A stretch of DNA of 64,000 nt, from contig BCIA01000002.1 in the NCBI GenBank assembly GCA_001599815.1, forward strand, positions 3,011,626 to 3,075,625, in the 5' to 3' direction. This stretch comes from Furcasterigmium furcatum. Its lineage: Eukaryota > Ascomycota > Sordariomycetes > Glomerellales > Plectosphaerellaceae. Positions 1 through 9,931 of the stretch are shown here, piece after piece (within the stretch, counting starts at the first letter, position 1; each line of letters starts with the position of its first letter). The translations under genes and the position numbers were made by a program. The notes beneath the pieces are model-generated. The model did no database searches. It was not told where the DNA came from and saw only the letters and a list, made by a program, of their open reading frames with translations.

Positions 1-2222
1 CCAGTCACCGGAGCGCAGGAATGCAACGTGGGCAAGATCATCCCAGTGCTGATGGCCCACTAGTCCGCTTTCGGCCACCCTCTCTTCGAAGCTCCCTCGC
101 TGCTTCGGGCGGGTTTCTCGTCCCGCTAGACCGTGTCCAACTCCGCAACGGTGCTTGGTGCACTTTACAGTCCATATCCGCGACGCTATTTACGACGCGA
201 TTTTTACGACTCCAGTCCATCTTTGCGCTCTGTTTCCCAGATCGGTAACTTCGCTGCGCGGTCTCACTAATCCTCTCCGACGCCTTCCCGGGCCCTTCCC
301 GGGGACATCTTGCAACGGCGGACGGGACGTCAGCATGCTCCGGCCTCCGAGGAGCCCAAAGTCCCTGAGCTCAGGCCGTTCCCTGTGGCATGTTGGCCTC
401 AGCAATCTCTCATTCCACTCCCACGCGAACAGCGTCCCTGACGCGCCAAGGCGTGCCTGTGCCCAGCCGATGCCCTCTGTCTGTCTCAGGCCAAATCCTC
501 GGCTCCAAATCCCCTACCACTTTGGGCTCGGTTCTCTTCTCTCAATTATTCGCGTTTGTGATTGTGAGCTCCTTTGCTCCCTGACGGCTGGCCGAATGCA
601 TGCATCTGACAGCAACAGCCTTCCGAAGAAAAGGAGGGGAGGAGACGTCATGTCGAGACGTCATGTCGAGACGTCATGTCGAGACTTGACTCTTCCCCAC
701 GGCCGTTGCAACGGCTCTCTGCGAACCATGGTGTTGTTTCTGTCTTGAAGACTTGAGAGACATGTCAACGCTTTCTCGGCCATTTTTATGCCACCGCAAA
801 CAGATTGGTCCTCCGTCCACGGCATCCGCCGCGGCTAGGCCCTGACCCACAATGTGTTCGTCGACGATATGTGTTGAAACATGCCGCACTTTACATACCT
901 CGAACCGTACGCAACCTCTGCGTCGGGCGTGGGGGTTGACGGCACGGGCACCCAGCTTCCTGGCACTTCACATAGCCCTCCTAGGCTGCCAGATTTGCTG
1001 TGTCTATATACCGGGCTATGCGATGGCCTGGAAGTCGCATCCTACTCCTGCTGCATCGATCATTTTAGTATCTGCCTTGGAAACCGCGTATCTCCACGTG
1101 CTCTAGATTCTGAGCCAACTCACGTTCTTTGATTCACCGCATCAATTAGAGCCCCAGAACAGCTATCTCGAGGTGACTGATTCACTCCAGCATAGAGCCT
1201 CCACCAAACATAGTGCGAAGGTGTGAATGACCTGTCACCAGTCACCGGATGTCTCGACGCCCGAGTCCCTCGCCTCGTCCTTGAGCAAGGAGCGGGCGGC
1301 TGCTCACACCCAGCAATCTCATGAAAGGGGCAATGTGCGGAAGCGCACCATAGACCACTTGAGGCTCTAGACCTGCCTGACCTTGAAGATTTGTGATCGA
1401 GAACTCAGGTATACTGAAGCACGGGCCGACACAGTTCCGCTCGACGTTCAGCAAGACTGACTGGCTTTGTCCAGCCAATGAATGGAGATGCAGGGCAAAA
1501 TCGCCAGCCAGGGCATCAGGGTTAATAGCAAATCCCGCGTGGCACAAACAACGAACTCTGTTTGATGTGAGTGTGGAGGCGCTGAGCTAGGTTGTTTGTG
1601 TTGGCATTGGGTGGAAAGGTTTCCCATACTGGCAGTTGCACCTAGTCAGGGTCTTTGAGGCCGAAAATGAAAATAGCCTTCAAGACTGAAGGAGCCTTGG
1701 AGTCTGACAAAGCCCCTTCAGCGGCGGGGGACCTTGATAGGCGCCTAGTAGGTACCTAGTCGAGCCCCAGAAGGTCCTCCAGGCAGGCGCAGGCACCAGC
1801 CCGCAAGGGCCAAGGCCAGCCAGGCAGTGGTGGTGCTCGTTCAGGGACCTCCTTCCACGCCATTCCTTTCTTCCCCGCCCTTTGCTCGAGGTGTGACTGC
1901 ACAATAAAGGCAAACGTGAGCCAACTCTTTCACCTGGCGCCCAAACAGAATAACCTTTCCAGCGCCCCTTCTCGAGGTAAGCCTGTCCTATAAATCAGCT
2001 GCCACCACCCCAATTCCCCTAGGTAGGTTCCTCCAATCCATCCATCCAACCCGGCCGATCAAGCAACCCGGTACCTTCCCCACCTCCAACAAACCTGAAC
2101 CCGCCACCACCAGCTGACGCTTGACTTCCGACCGCAGACGGACTTCGACAAAGCACCAACCTCTATCACTACTACAACATCTTCCTCCACCAGCGATATA
2201 CCCTCGATCATCAATCAGCACA
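1..2222. other. Gene-free flank upstream of SKP1
   Basis: No open frame here has a convincing start, splice pattern or family resemblance; the longest (155-748, +) has low-complexity, non-protein-like composition. The stretch contains a 13-bp tandem repeat (642-685, listed separately). The last few hundred bases are pyrimidine-rich and probably form the SKP1 promoter and 5' leader. The left end may belong to a gene outside the window, but nothing shows it. Confidence 0.6.
642..685. repeat. 13-bp tandem repeat carrying ACGTCA (CRE half-sites)
   Basis: The unit gagacgtcatgtc occurs three times head to tail (642-654, 655-667, 668-680), followed by a partial fourth copy (gagac, 681-685). Each full unit contains GACGTCAT, close to the ATF/CREB-type bZIP site TGACGTCA. 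The repeat is seen directly; a regulatory role is inference. The nearest identified gene is SKP1, about 1.5 kb downstream. Confidence 0.85.
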
Positions 2223-2843
2223 ATGTCCGGAAAGATCTGGATCCAGTCCAGCGATGGCGCCAAGATGGCCCTCGACAAGCCCGTCGCTGAGCGGTCTATG
2301 CTCATCAAGAACCTGATCGAGGATCTGGGCGACGGCGGCATCAACGAGGACAACCCCATCCCCATCCCCAACGTACGAACCCTCCCTCTCGTCCTTCATC
2401 TCCGACTGTGCACTAACAACGCCATCACAGGTCAACGAGTCCGTCCTGCGCAAGGTCGTCGAGTGGTGCGAGCACCACCGCAACGACCCTCTCCAGACCA
2501 CCGACGACGACAACGACGCCCGCAAGAAGACGACTGAGATCGAGGAGTGGGACCAAAAGTTCATGCAGGTCGACCAGGAGATGCTCTTTGAGATCATCCT
2601 TGTACGTATTCTCCCCCTTGCCCCTTCCGCCTTCTGTTGAACATGATGCTAACTCGGGCGCTGCAGGCGTCCAACTACCTGGACATCAAGCCCCTTCTCG
2701 ACGTCGGCTGCAAGACCGTCGCCAACATGATCAAGGGCAAGTCCCCCGACGAGATCCGCAAGACCTTCAACATCACCAACGACTTCACCCCCGAGGAGGA
2801 GGAGCAGATCCGCCGTGAGAACGAGTGGGCTGAGGACCGGTAA
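2223..2843 (+). CDS. skp1: SCF ubiquitin ligase subunit SKP1 (3 exons)
   Basis: Adaptor of SCF E3 ubiquitin ligases, linking cullin to F-box proteins; the Aspergillus nidulans orthologue is SconC. Exons are 2223-2372, 2431-2601 and 2667-2843 (165 aa), with GTACGN donors, a CACTAAC branch site in intron 1 and CAG acceptors; all junctions are phase 0. The N-terminal half is the BTB/POZ-like cullin-binding fold. The C-terminal half carries the hallmark ASNYLDIKPLLDVGCKTVA block and the acidic tail ending EENEW-type (RRENEWAEDR), which form the F-box-binding helices. Length matches the family. The start is the first ATG, with CACA before it. Confidence 0.97.
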
Positions 2844-3794
2844 ACGATTGGTTGCGCTGTTGAGGGCGTAATATCCGCATGATGGGCGGCGCGCCGCATC
2901 TTACCGCTGCGCCGCCTCGCACCGAGGCTGTCCAGCATCATAGGCGTTAGGCTTTTATTGAATTCCGATGATTAGCACGGGTCTTCATGGGTTGAAAGGG
3001 TGACCTCAGAGAGCACACTCGAAGTCGTACCGGCCTGCTGGGCAACGATGGGCTGGTTCACTGAGGTCGTGGTTTGTGACTTGGGCAACTACGTAGTACG
3101 TAGCCAAACAAGCATAATCAATGTTTCGCGTTTTACTCGGCTTGTTCCCTCGATGTTCCAAGTGAATATGGCCTGCCGTACCAGGTACCATTCCCTTCCA
3201 AGACACTTACATGGTGGTGAGTTCTCGAAGCGGCAAAGACTCGTTGTGACTTGAATGACGGCTTTGTCCGTCCTTTCATCCGACTCCGCGACGGCGACAA
3301 TGGAAAAGACAGCCGTCACCCGTGAAAGGCCCCCAAGGCTCCGCAGCCACAGCATCAGCACATTCACAAATCACATGGCGACCCCTACCACCCACACAAC
3401 CTCGGAGAGCAGCGCACCATGGCATCAAGACATTTTTGGCATTCCTTTCCCTATGGTCGTGAGACGCAATACGTAGAGCCTAGCCAGGCCATCCGGTTAA
3501 AAGACACCGGCGAATCCCACGCCCCTCCTGTGTGCTTTGTCCATGCTTTCCTCCCCCGTCCAACCGAAACAGAACCGCTTCCGCCTCCTGAGGAAGAGAG
3601 CAGGAAGACGGCCCCCGTCAAATGATGATGAGTGACTCCATCGCTCCACGTAGTTTCCCATCCATGCCAGTCTGCGTTCCTCCCCGGAGAGGATTGTCGA
3701 ATGCTCGAGAAGAAGAAAGTCGCGGGACCGCAAGCGGGGGAAGTGGATTGTGAAGAGGTTTGGGGTAGTCGATGAGAGAGAAAATGCGAGACGC
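2844..3794. other. Intergenic, convergent SKP1 / eL39
   Basis: Holds the 3' regions of SKP1 (+) and eL39 (-). Short open frames on both strands lack family resemblance, good starts or splice structure. I see no further gene here. Confidence 0.6.
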
Positions 3795-4330
3795 TTAGAT
3801 GCCGAGACGGGTCTTGCGCCAGTGCCTCCTCTTGGCGTTGTACCTGTCATGAGGTTAGTATCGTGGTCGTGCGGGCGGTGGACGTCACGGTTTCGACGGC
3901 CTCCACTCTTCTCTCCCGGCAATCGCGTCGCTTTCGAGGGCAAATTTCGAGAAGGAATCGATGTTGCGGGAGAAAGAAAGTGGAGGCCGGTCGAGAGTAT
4001 CGTGCTCGGAGAGTCGTACCTGATAGTGTTACCGGTACGGAGGCGAATCCATTGCGGGATAGGCCTGTTCTGCTTCTGGGCCTTGGCCAGCTTCTTCTTG
4101 GTGATGAAAGACTTGTGGCTCTGCGACGCGACTACACGTTAGCGACTGGTCGTTTCCCAAAAGTGCATCGTCGTGTGATTTCGCCGTCTCGGACACCGGT
4201 CACCCCTCCAAGCGAATTGAAGCCTCCTCCTCCACGTAGCGAGTCGAAGCTCGCCGTGACAATTGCCAACGGGTCCAGGAATGACGATGATCGTGTTGCG
4301 TGATGTATGAGGGCTGCGACGTACCGGCAT
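3795..4330 (-). CDS. rpl39: 60S ribosomal protein eL39 (3 exons, 6-nt first exon)
   Basis: A 51-residue basic protein of the large ribosomal subunit that lines the peptide exit tunnel. It was assembled from three minus-strand exons: 4325-4330 (just ATGCCG), 4020-4120 and 3795-3843. Donors are GTACGT and GTACGA and acceptors are CAG; exon 2 begins in phase 0 and exon 3 in phase 2. The product reads MPSHKSFITKKKLAKAQKQN, then the RPIPQWIRLRTGNTIRYN block and ends RRHWRKTRLGI, matching eL39 across its whole length. Because the coding exons are tiny, no single frame longer than about 35 codons reveals it. A composite TGAGTCA/TCACGTGA site lies about 165 bp upstream of the start. Confidence 0.97.
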
Positions 4331-5442
4331 CTTGACTGCTGTTGCGGTTCAACCTGTCGAGACGGTGTGGTGATGCTTGTCGGAGCTGCTGGTGAAGGTT
4401 TTGCTAAATCTTGGGGCGCTGGATTTGAGAGGGTTAGCGAGCCCTTTCGTGCCCTTGCTCTGGGGTGGAAATTTCTGATTGGCTCCAGCCACTGAGTCAC
4501 GTGATATTGTGGCTTCGCATTTTATGGGCCACGCCTCGAAAGCGCGGTATCGGCTTAGCCGCAATTCAGGCAATCGCCATTCCGATTTAGGCTGTCCAGA
4601 GCCTCGTCGCGTTTGGAACCGCGCCATGTGAACGGCAAGTCCCAAGAGGATCAAGCCTATATGGGGACATCACACTTTCCCAATAACTCAGACAATGAAA
4701 TCCAAAGCTCCGGGCTCTAGGTGGCTAGCCAGGTTCATAGATGCAACCACCTACCTTTCCTGCCTATTATCGATATGGAAGGAAGCGCGGATGGATGTTG
4801 CCAGATGAAGGCGCTTTCGTGTTGCAGCTACTTACATGCATCAATATGCATGAAACCGTCAAGTTCTGGGAGAAGTTGGCCCTCTGAACAAAGGACAGCA
4901 TGAACGCTAATTCCCATTGAGGAAGTTACTAATCACCGGTCATGGGTCGAGTCGGCCAAGCACCGATGGATCCGCGGAAGCATCCTGGCTGGTTGATGGA
5001 CGGGAGGTCATTGTGCATGGGGCAGCCAGCGGGACAGCAGTCTAAATCTTCTGAAAGGGGGACCCGAGGACCGCATTTCTAATGACAGCCAGCTTCTTCT
5101 TATTTGCCACGATAACCACGACAACAAAGACCACGCTGGCTCCGGCGTTGATTTGACGGGTCCTTTCCTTCTCGACAAGCTTAGACGGTGCATTCCTGCT
5201 GTATTTGAACGGTATTTTCAACCCTACGTGCGACCCAACTCGGCGGTATCTTGCCTTCCATCGCGTCCCCTTCCCCGAGCGACTCGCGCGATTCGACCCG
5301 ACCCGACTCGAGGCACAAGTGCAGGCCGAGGCGACGACAGCAGCAGCAGCACGACCTTGGGCTCCGAGACGACGGCCTGGGACCCTCCATCGCGATAATA
5401 ATACTCTACACCACCCGATAAACCCCCGCCAAGCTATACAAG
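4331..5442. other. Divergent promoter region, eL39 / ARL1
   Basis: No gene recognised. The eL39-proximal part carries a CCAAT motif on the minus strand (ATTGG, near 4478) and the composite bZIP/E-box site at 4493-4504. The ARL1-proximal part contains a CAG-rich stretch (5339-5349) that is probably untranslated leader. Confidence 0.6.
4493..4504. promoter_or_regulatory. Overlapping TGAGTCA and TCACGTGA elements upstream of eL39
   Basis: TGAGTCA (4493-4499) is the consensus for Gcn4/CPC1 and AP-1-type bZIP factors. It overlaps the palindrome TCACGTGA (4497-4504), the E-box consensus of Cbf1-type bHLH factors. The pair lies about 165 bp upstream of the eL39 start codon. The motifs are read directly; use by the eL39 promoter is inferred from position. 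Confidence 0.55.
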
Positions 5443-6228
5443 ATGGGCCAGAGCATGTCATGGCTGTCCGGCATGCTGTGGTCGAAGAAGGAGATCAGGA
5501 TATTGATCCTGGGACTGGTAGGTTGCCTCGCAGAAGTACGGCTGCATGTTCAGGGCTGAGACCATCTCCAGGATAACGCAGGAAAGACAACGCTACTCTA
5601 CCGACTCAAGGTTCGTTCGATGCGCATGGGAACAACATGTGTCGAAACCGGAACGTTGCCGCTAACGTGTTCTAGGTTGGCGAGGTTGTCACCACCATCC
5701 CCACCATCGGCTTCAACGTCGAGTCCGTCACATACAAGAACCTCAACTTCAATGTCTGGGTACGTTGCCCTCACGCGCTGCGCCCTCCTCGAACCTCGTC
5801 GCGTGACCCGCCGCTAACATCTCCCAGGACCTCGGCGGCCAGACCTCCATCCGCCCCTACTGGCGCTGCTACTACGCCAACACCGCCGCCGTCATCTTCG
5901 TCGTCGACTCAACCGATATCGAGCGTCTGCAGACCGCAGCCGACGAGCTTGGCGCCATGCTGAACGAGGAGGAGCTCAAGGACGCGGCGCTACTGGTCTT
6001 CGCGAACAAGCAGGACCAGCCTGGTGCGAAGGGCGCGGGCGACATCTCCGAGGCTCTGCGACTGGGCGAGCTGAGGGACCGCAACTGGAGCATCATGGCC
6101 TGCTCCGCCGTGGACGGCAGCGGTGTCAACGAGGGCATGGACTGGCTTGTCGTACGTGGCCCGTCCCTCTCGTCATTCTGCCTCCCCTGCTAACATGCTC
6201 GCAGCAAACCGTTAATCAGGACAACTGA
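5443..6228 (+). CDS. arl1: ADP-ribosylation factor-like GTPase ARL1 (5 exons)
   Basis: Arf-family small GTPase that recruits GRIP-domain golgins to the trans-Golgi. Exons are 5443-5517, 5572-5610, 5676-5759, 5828-6151 and 6205-6228, giving 181 aa. Gly2 (MGQSMSW) fits N-myristoylation. The G1 loop GLDNAGKTT is at residues 24-32, the switch I segment TIPTIGFNVE follows, and G3 WDLGGQ is at 66-71. The G4 motif NKQD is at 126-129 and a G5-like CSA follows. The sequence is closest to ARL1 in its N-terminus and in TSIRPYWRCYY after G3. Every intron has a GTNNGT-type donor, and the G1 loop starts right at a splice junction. The final exon adds only seven residues. Confidence 0.95.
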
Positions 6229-6683
6229 GCGAACACACAACGACATGTACAACAACAGACAGCACACGCAAAGACGAGCATCGCGGCGGGCACGTCGAGT
6301 CTCTCGGAGTTGGCAGAGTTTGGCTAGATGAGCGTCACATCGAGGTGGGACAGGCGGCAACGAGCATGCCGACCCGGCCGCTATTCTGGGGGGACGGACA
6401 GAGGCGTGGAAGCACGATTGCATCAGTGATGGCCTGACCTTTCACAGACCGAATACTACATACCTAATATCAAGAAGCGGGACGCCAGGGTCTCCCGTGC
6501 TATTTTCTGCGGCCTCGATTCACACACGAAAGTTTCATGCGTGGGGATGGATTGGTCATCATTTTGCTGACTCTGATGGACGCAACGCAGTATGCTCGTA
6601 TTTCTCGACATATGTGCCTCATACTAATGCGATGCTACCCCTCAGTTTCCACGGCCCTCCCATCACCTGGACTAATAGCCCGT
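6229..6683. other. Intergenic, convergent ARL1 / GPI-type protein
   Basis: Probably 3' untranslated sequence for both flanking genes. No protein-like frame, RNA gene or repeat is recognised. Confidence 0.6.
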
Positions 6684-7562
6684 TTAAACGAAGAGAAGAG
6701 CGGCAACGGCCGGGGCCACCCACTTCCACGGGGACGCCTCGGCGCGCGAACCCGCGCCTTCGTCTGCCGGCCTTGACTCCTCCGGCGCCTCCGTTTCGGT
6801 CTCTGTCGGATTACCGGTCACAGTCACGACCACCGTCGTGTCAGCCGACTCCTCCTCGCTCGTGGTTCTGGGGCCTGCAACCCCGCTGCTCTCGACGTCT
6901 GGCTCGTGGTCAGCCTCGCTTTCGTGCGCGGTTCTGGGGGTAGGGCACTCGCCTTTTGTACTCGACTCCGCCAGGGATGGAGTGTGTTCTTCTTTCACCT
7001 CCGTGGTGGAGCTCTCCGTGTGCTCAGGGGCAGGCAGGGTAAAGTCCGCCGCGGTCGTCGGCAGCTCATAGTGTCCAGGCGTCTGAAGAGTTCGCTCCCT
7101 GGACGATACGGGCTGCGGCGCCGGAGTGGGCTCTTCTTCTTCCTCCTCCTCAGCCGCCGTCGACTCTGGCGGCTCCACGCACCGCATCGGCGGGGGAGCG
7201 CAGACCAGTCCTTTGGCGCAGCTTGTTCCGTCGCCGCAGCAGTCTTCGTCGGTGGTGATGCACTTCGAGGCGCAGGAGACCATGCCCGAGGGGCAGAGGG
7301 GGGCCACGGGGCGGTCGACGGGCGCCTTTGCCGGCAGCCTGGGATCTCTGCACTCTCCGCTGGATGAGCAGCCCCATTCGACGGGGCAGGGCGCATGGGC
7401 AGCGCCCCAGGAGGCTACGAGTTTGCAGCATGTCCGATCGATGGGGATACAGGTGTCGCCGCAGATGGCTTGGCCTTCTGGACATTTCGCAAGCGGTTCC
7501 ATGGACGTGGCCTGCGAGGGGAGGGCCAGGATGGCGGCCGCAAGTATCGCTTTGAAAAGCAT
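6684..7562 (-). CDS. Secreted Cys-rich protein with Ser/Thr/Glu stalk and GPI-type tail
   Basis: A 292-aa single-exon protein of unknown function. Residues 1-19 form a signal peptide (hydrophobic LFKAILAAAILALP, then SQATS). The next part holds two Cys-rich modules with similar patterns: CPEGQAICGDTCIPIDRTCC, and CPSGMVSCASKCITTDEDCC about 60 residues later. A long low-complexity region rich in Glu, Thr, Ser and Pro follows, including a seven-Glu run and a VVVTVTG segment. The C-terminus is a short hydrophobic stretch (WVAPAVAALLFV) without a cytoplasmic tail, as in GPI-anchor signals. This fits a cell-wall or plasma-membrane mannoprotein. The start is the ATG directly before the signal peptide. 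Confidence 0.8.
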   Translation of the reverse strand: MLFKAILAAAILALPSQATSMEPLAKCPEGQAICGDTCIPIDRTCCKLVASWGAAHAPCPVEWGCSSSGECRDPRLPAKAPVDRPVAPLCPSGMVSCASKCITTDEDCCGDGTSCAKGLVCAPPPMRCVEPPESTAAEEEEEEEPTPAPQPVSSRERTLQTPGHYELPTTAADFTLPAPEHTESSTTEVKEEHTPSLAESSTKGECPTPRTAHESEADHEPDVESSGVAGPRTTSEEESADTTVVVTVTGNPTETETEAPEESRPADEGAGSRAEASPWKWVAPAVAALLFV

Positions 7563-9931
7563 GGTGATGGTGTGAGGATTCGCTTTCCGGGTCGTGGCTT
7601 GGGGCGTCCTCAGAATGGCGAAAGGATTTCTATTGGGAAAGATGTGGCCGCGCCGAGATGGAGGCGATCAGCCGTCCTTTTATGAGCCCTCTGGCTAGCT
7701 GGAGAGAGCCAGTGACCCAACGGCTGCCGCTGGCCGCTCATGGTGATTCAAGGGTTACTCGAGACGGCCGCTTGTCATCGCCGAGCGGCGGAGGGCCGTC
7801 ACAATAGGGTTGGACGGCATGTTGGGTGGTGAATGAGTGCCGGACAAGAAAGTTTGCTTCCCCCAGGACACATGGTTGCTATCACCAGCAACGGGATGTT
7901 GTTTCACAGCATGCTGGAGGGGATCGACGGGGGACTGTAGGCGGTGAAGCTGGGGCTATCGAGACAGGCGTATCGCTGAGATTTGTGAGTCGAAGCCGTC
8001 GAGAGGGAGTCTCTAGCAGGTGACTTGCTCTTGATTTCCTGATTTCGGGACTCGTTGGTGTTGTTGGTGGGTGTTCAGGGGTTAGTTACTCGGGGACTTT
8101 GAGCCCGGGGTCTTGTCCCGGGCTATGAACCTCCGGACCATATTTTGCAGCGACCTTTCAGCTACATGCAACGGGCAGCTGCTTGATTCGCGAACCTTAG
8201 ACCCGGCACAGTACTATGAAGCCCCCTTGAACAAGTGCCGTTGGGTGTGGAAAGGCCACAAACGTCTAGGCCGCTCCGCGAATGTAGTAGATATCAAGGC
8301 GCCACTCAAGATCACCGATTCACCTTTACTCATAATCAGGCCACGGACATGAGAATGGCTCACAGCTAGCTTTGATATGGAGAGCGCATGTACTTGTTGC
8401 GACCCGATAGATCCCCCCGGCGTGCGGGATTGTTCCGGCGTTTGACTCTCCGACGTTGGCCGAGGACAGGAAAAACCGATCCACAGGGGGGGCTGCCGAC
8501 AGGAAAAGCCGATGCCAGGAAAAGCCGACGGACCCTGGAGCTGGCGGGTTTCCCTAACCAAGCTACCGAAGACGCAGGTTCTTTCGCTGAGAACTTCCTC
8601 ATCCAGAATGTTCGTCTCGCAGGATGGCGGGGCAAGGGCCCTGTCGGGAGAAGCCGATGTGCTCCGGGTGCTCCCAAAAGTTGCCAGATCCAGAAATAAG
8701 GCGAGCATCACCCCCTGGCTACCGTTTCCAAGGCACCATGCTATATCTGGTCTTAAGGATGCCACCCTTTGCTTTAGCGGGACCGCCATCTCGGGATGTT
8801 GACTCGTGGGCCGCCGCCCGAGCCCAGACGAAGAGCCCACAAATTCTGACTAGCGCACCCGCCGCTCTTATCTTGTTGTTCGTATGTCCTCGAACTTCTT
8901 CAACAAGAGCATCATCGATCATCGTCACCTCGTACAGGTAACGTAATGCAGCCATGATGTTATGCAACAGGCCCTTTGCAGGCAATTGAAGCTCGGTGAG
9001 GTGAATTTGGCATCAGAGGGAGAGGTTGATCGGGTGTGCGGCTGGGTTGGCTTTCGTACTTGGCTCTTTCCACGGTCCCGAGGTGCGAGGTTGGAGGTGC
9101 AAGTGAGGTGAAAATTCCAATTCTCGGACAACTAGTTGAGTTATAAGATGGTGTCGTGATTAGTGAGGTGTACACGGCATGCGAGCCCAATCAGGACCGA
9201 GTGACTGACTGCATCATGGCTAAGATGACTGTGAGATGAGGTGTTGGTGCTGTTCAAGTACAAGTCATAATGGAAAGGGAGAGTTCTCCGCGACAAGAAC
9301 ACTAGTCCTAATCAATCCACCGTCAAAGCAGGTGCGTCAAATATGGCCAAGACGCGCTTCTCGCAGTAACGACTTCCCAGCTTGAGGCAAGATATCTTCA
9401 GGCTGTTGGATGTCGACAAGCAAGGAAGCGTGACATTCTACCCAAAATTATTATTTCTACTCACTTGCATCTACCTACGTAGGAGCGAATATTGCATTTT
9501 GGTTAGGTATTGATTTGGTGATCCGCCCGCCCCCGAAGGAGCAATGGACATGGATCGCGTGGACCTTCCCACTCACTCACTCACAGGCCCACCACAGCTC
9601 CAGGGCCAGGGGCCGCTTCCCTTCCCTTCCAATTCTTAGTGCTCCCTTCCTCACAAACGCCGGGCCCAGTTCAGTGCCATCGTGGGGTCGGCGACATGAC
9701 CGGATGCAAGCTTGCGATCGGCGGAGCCCAATGAAGACAGAGCTTTATATAATACTCGCTGCCCCGGACCGGCCCGGTCTCGTTTTGTGTGCTGCCCGGC
9801 CCTCCACTGTCCGAAGACGCCTCCTCTGATATCCTTCTTATCCACTGACTTGGAGTGGTAAACCCGACACTTCTTCGCCTGCTCCCTCCGGCATAGCACT
9901 TGTACATACGATCCCGAGAACCGTAGCAGCA
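7563..9931. other. Long intergenic region upstream of the GPI-type protein and catalase
   Basis: A divergent 2.4-kb region. The longest frames (8214-8840 on -, 8388-8941 on +) lack credible starts and protein-like composition. A short repeat lies at 8467-8528. A TATA-like TATATAAT at 9746-9753, about 180 bp before the catalase start, could serve that gene. I see no gene here. Confidence 0.55.
8467..8528. repeat. Three copies of a 13-bp CAGGAAAARCCGA motif
   Basis: Copies at 8467-8479 (caggaaaaaccga), 8500-8512 and 8516-8528 (both caggaaaagccga). Spacing is irregular (20 and 3 nt), so this is an interspersed cluster rather than a strict tandem array. Function unknown. Confidence 0.7.

Noticed and set aside
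155..748. 197-codon plus-strand frame at the left edge
   Set aside because: Composition is Arg/Ser/Pro/Leu-rich without periodic third-base bias, and it runs through the tandem repeat.
8214..8840. 208-codon minus-strand frame in the gap before catalase
   Set aside because: Begins at GTG, has no ATG near the start, no splice support and unremarkable composition; it spans the CAGGAAAARCCGA repeats.
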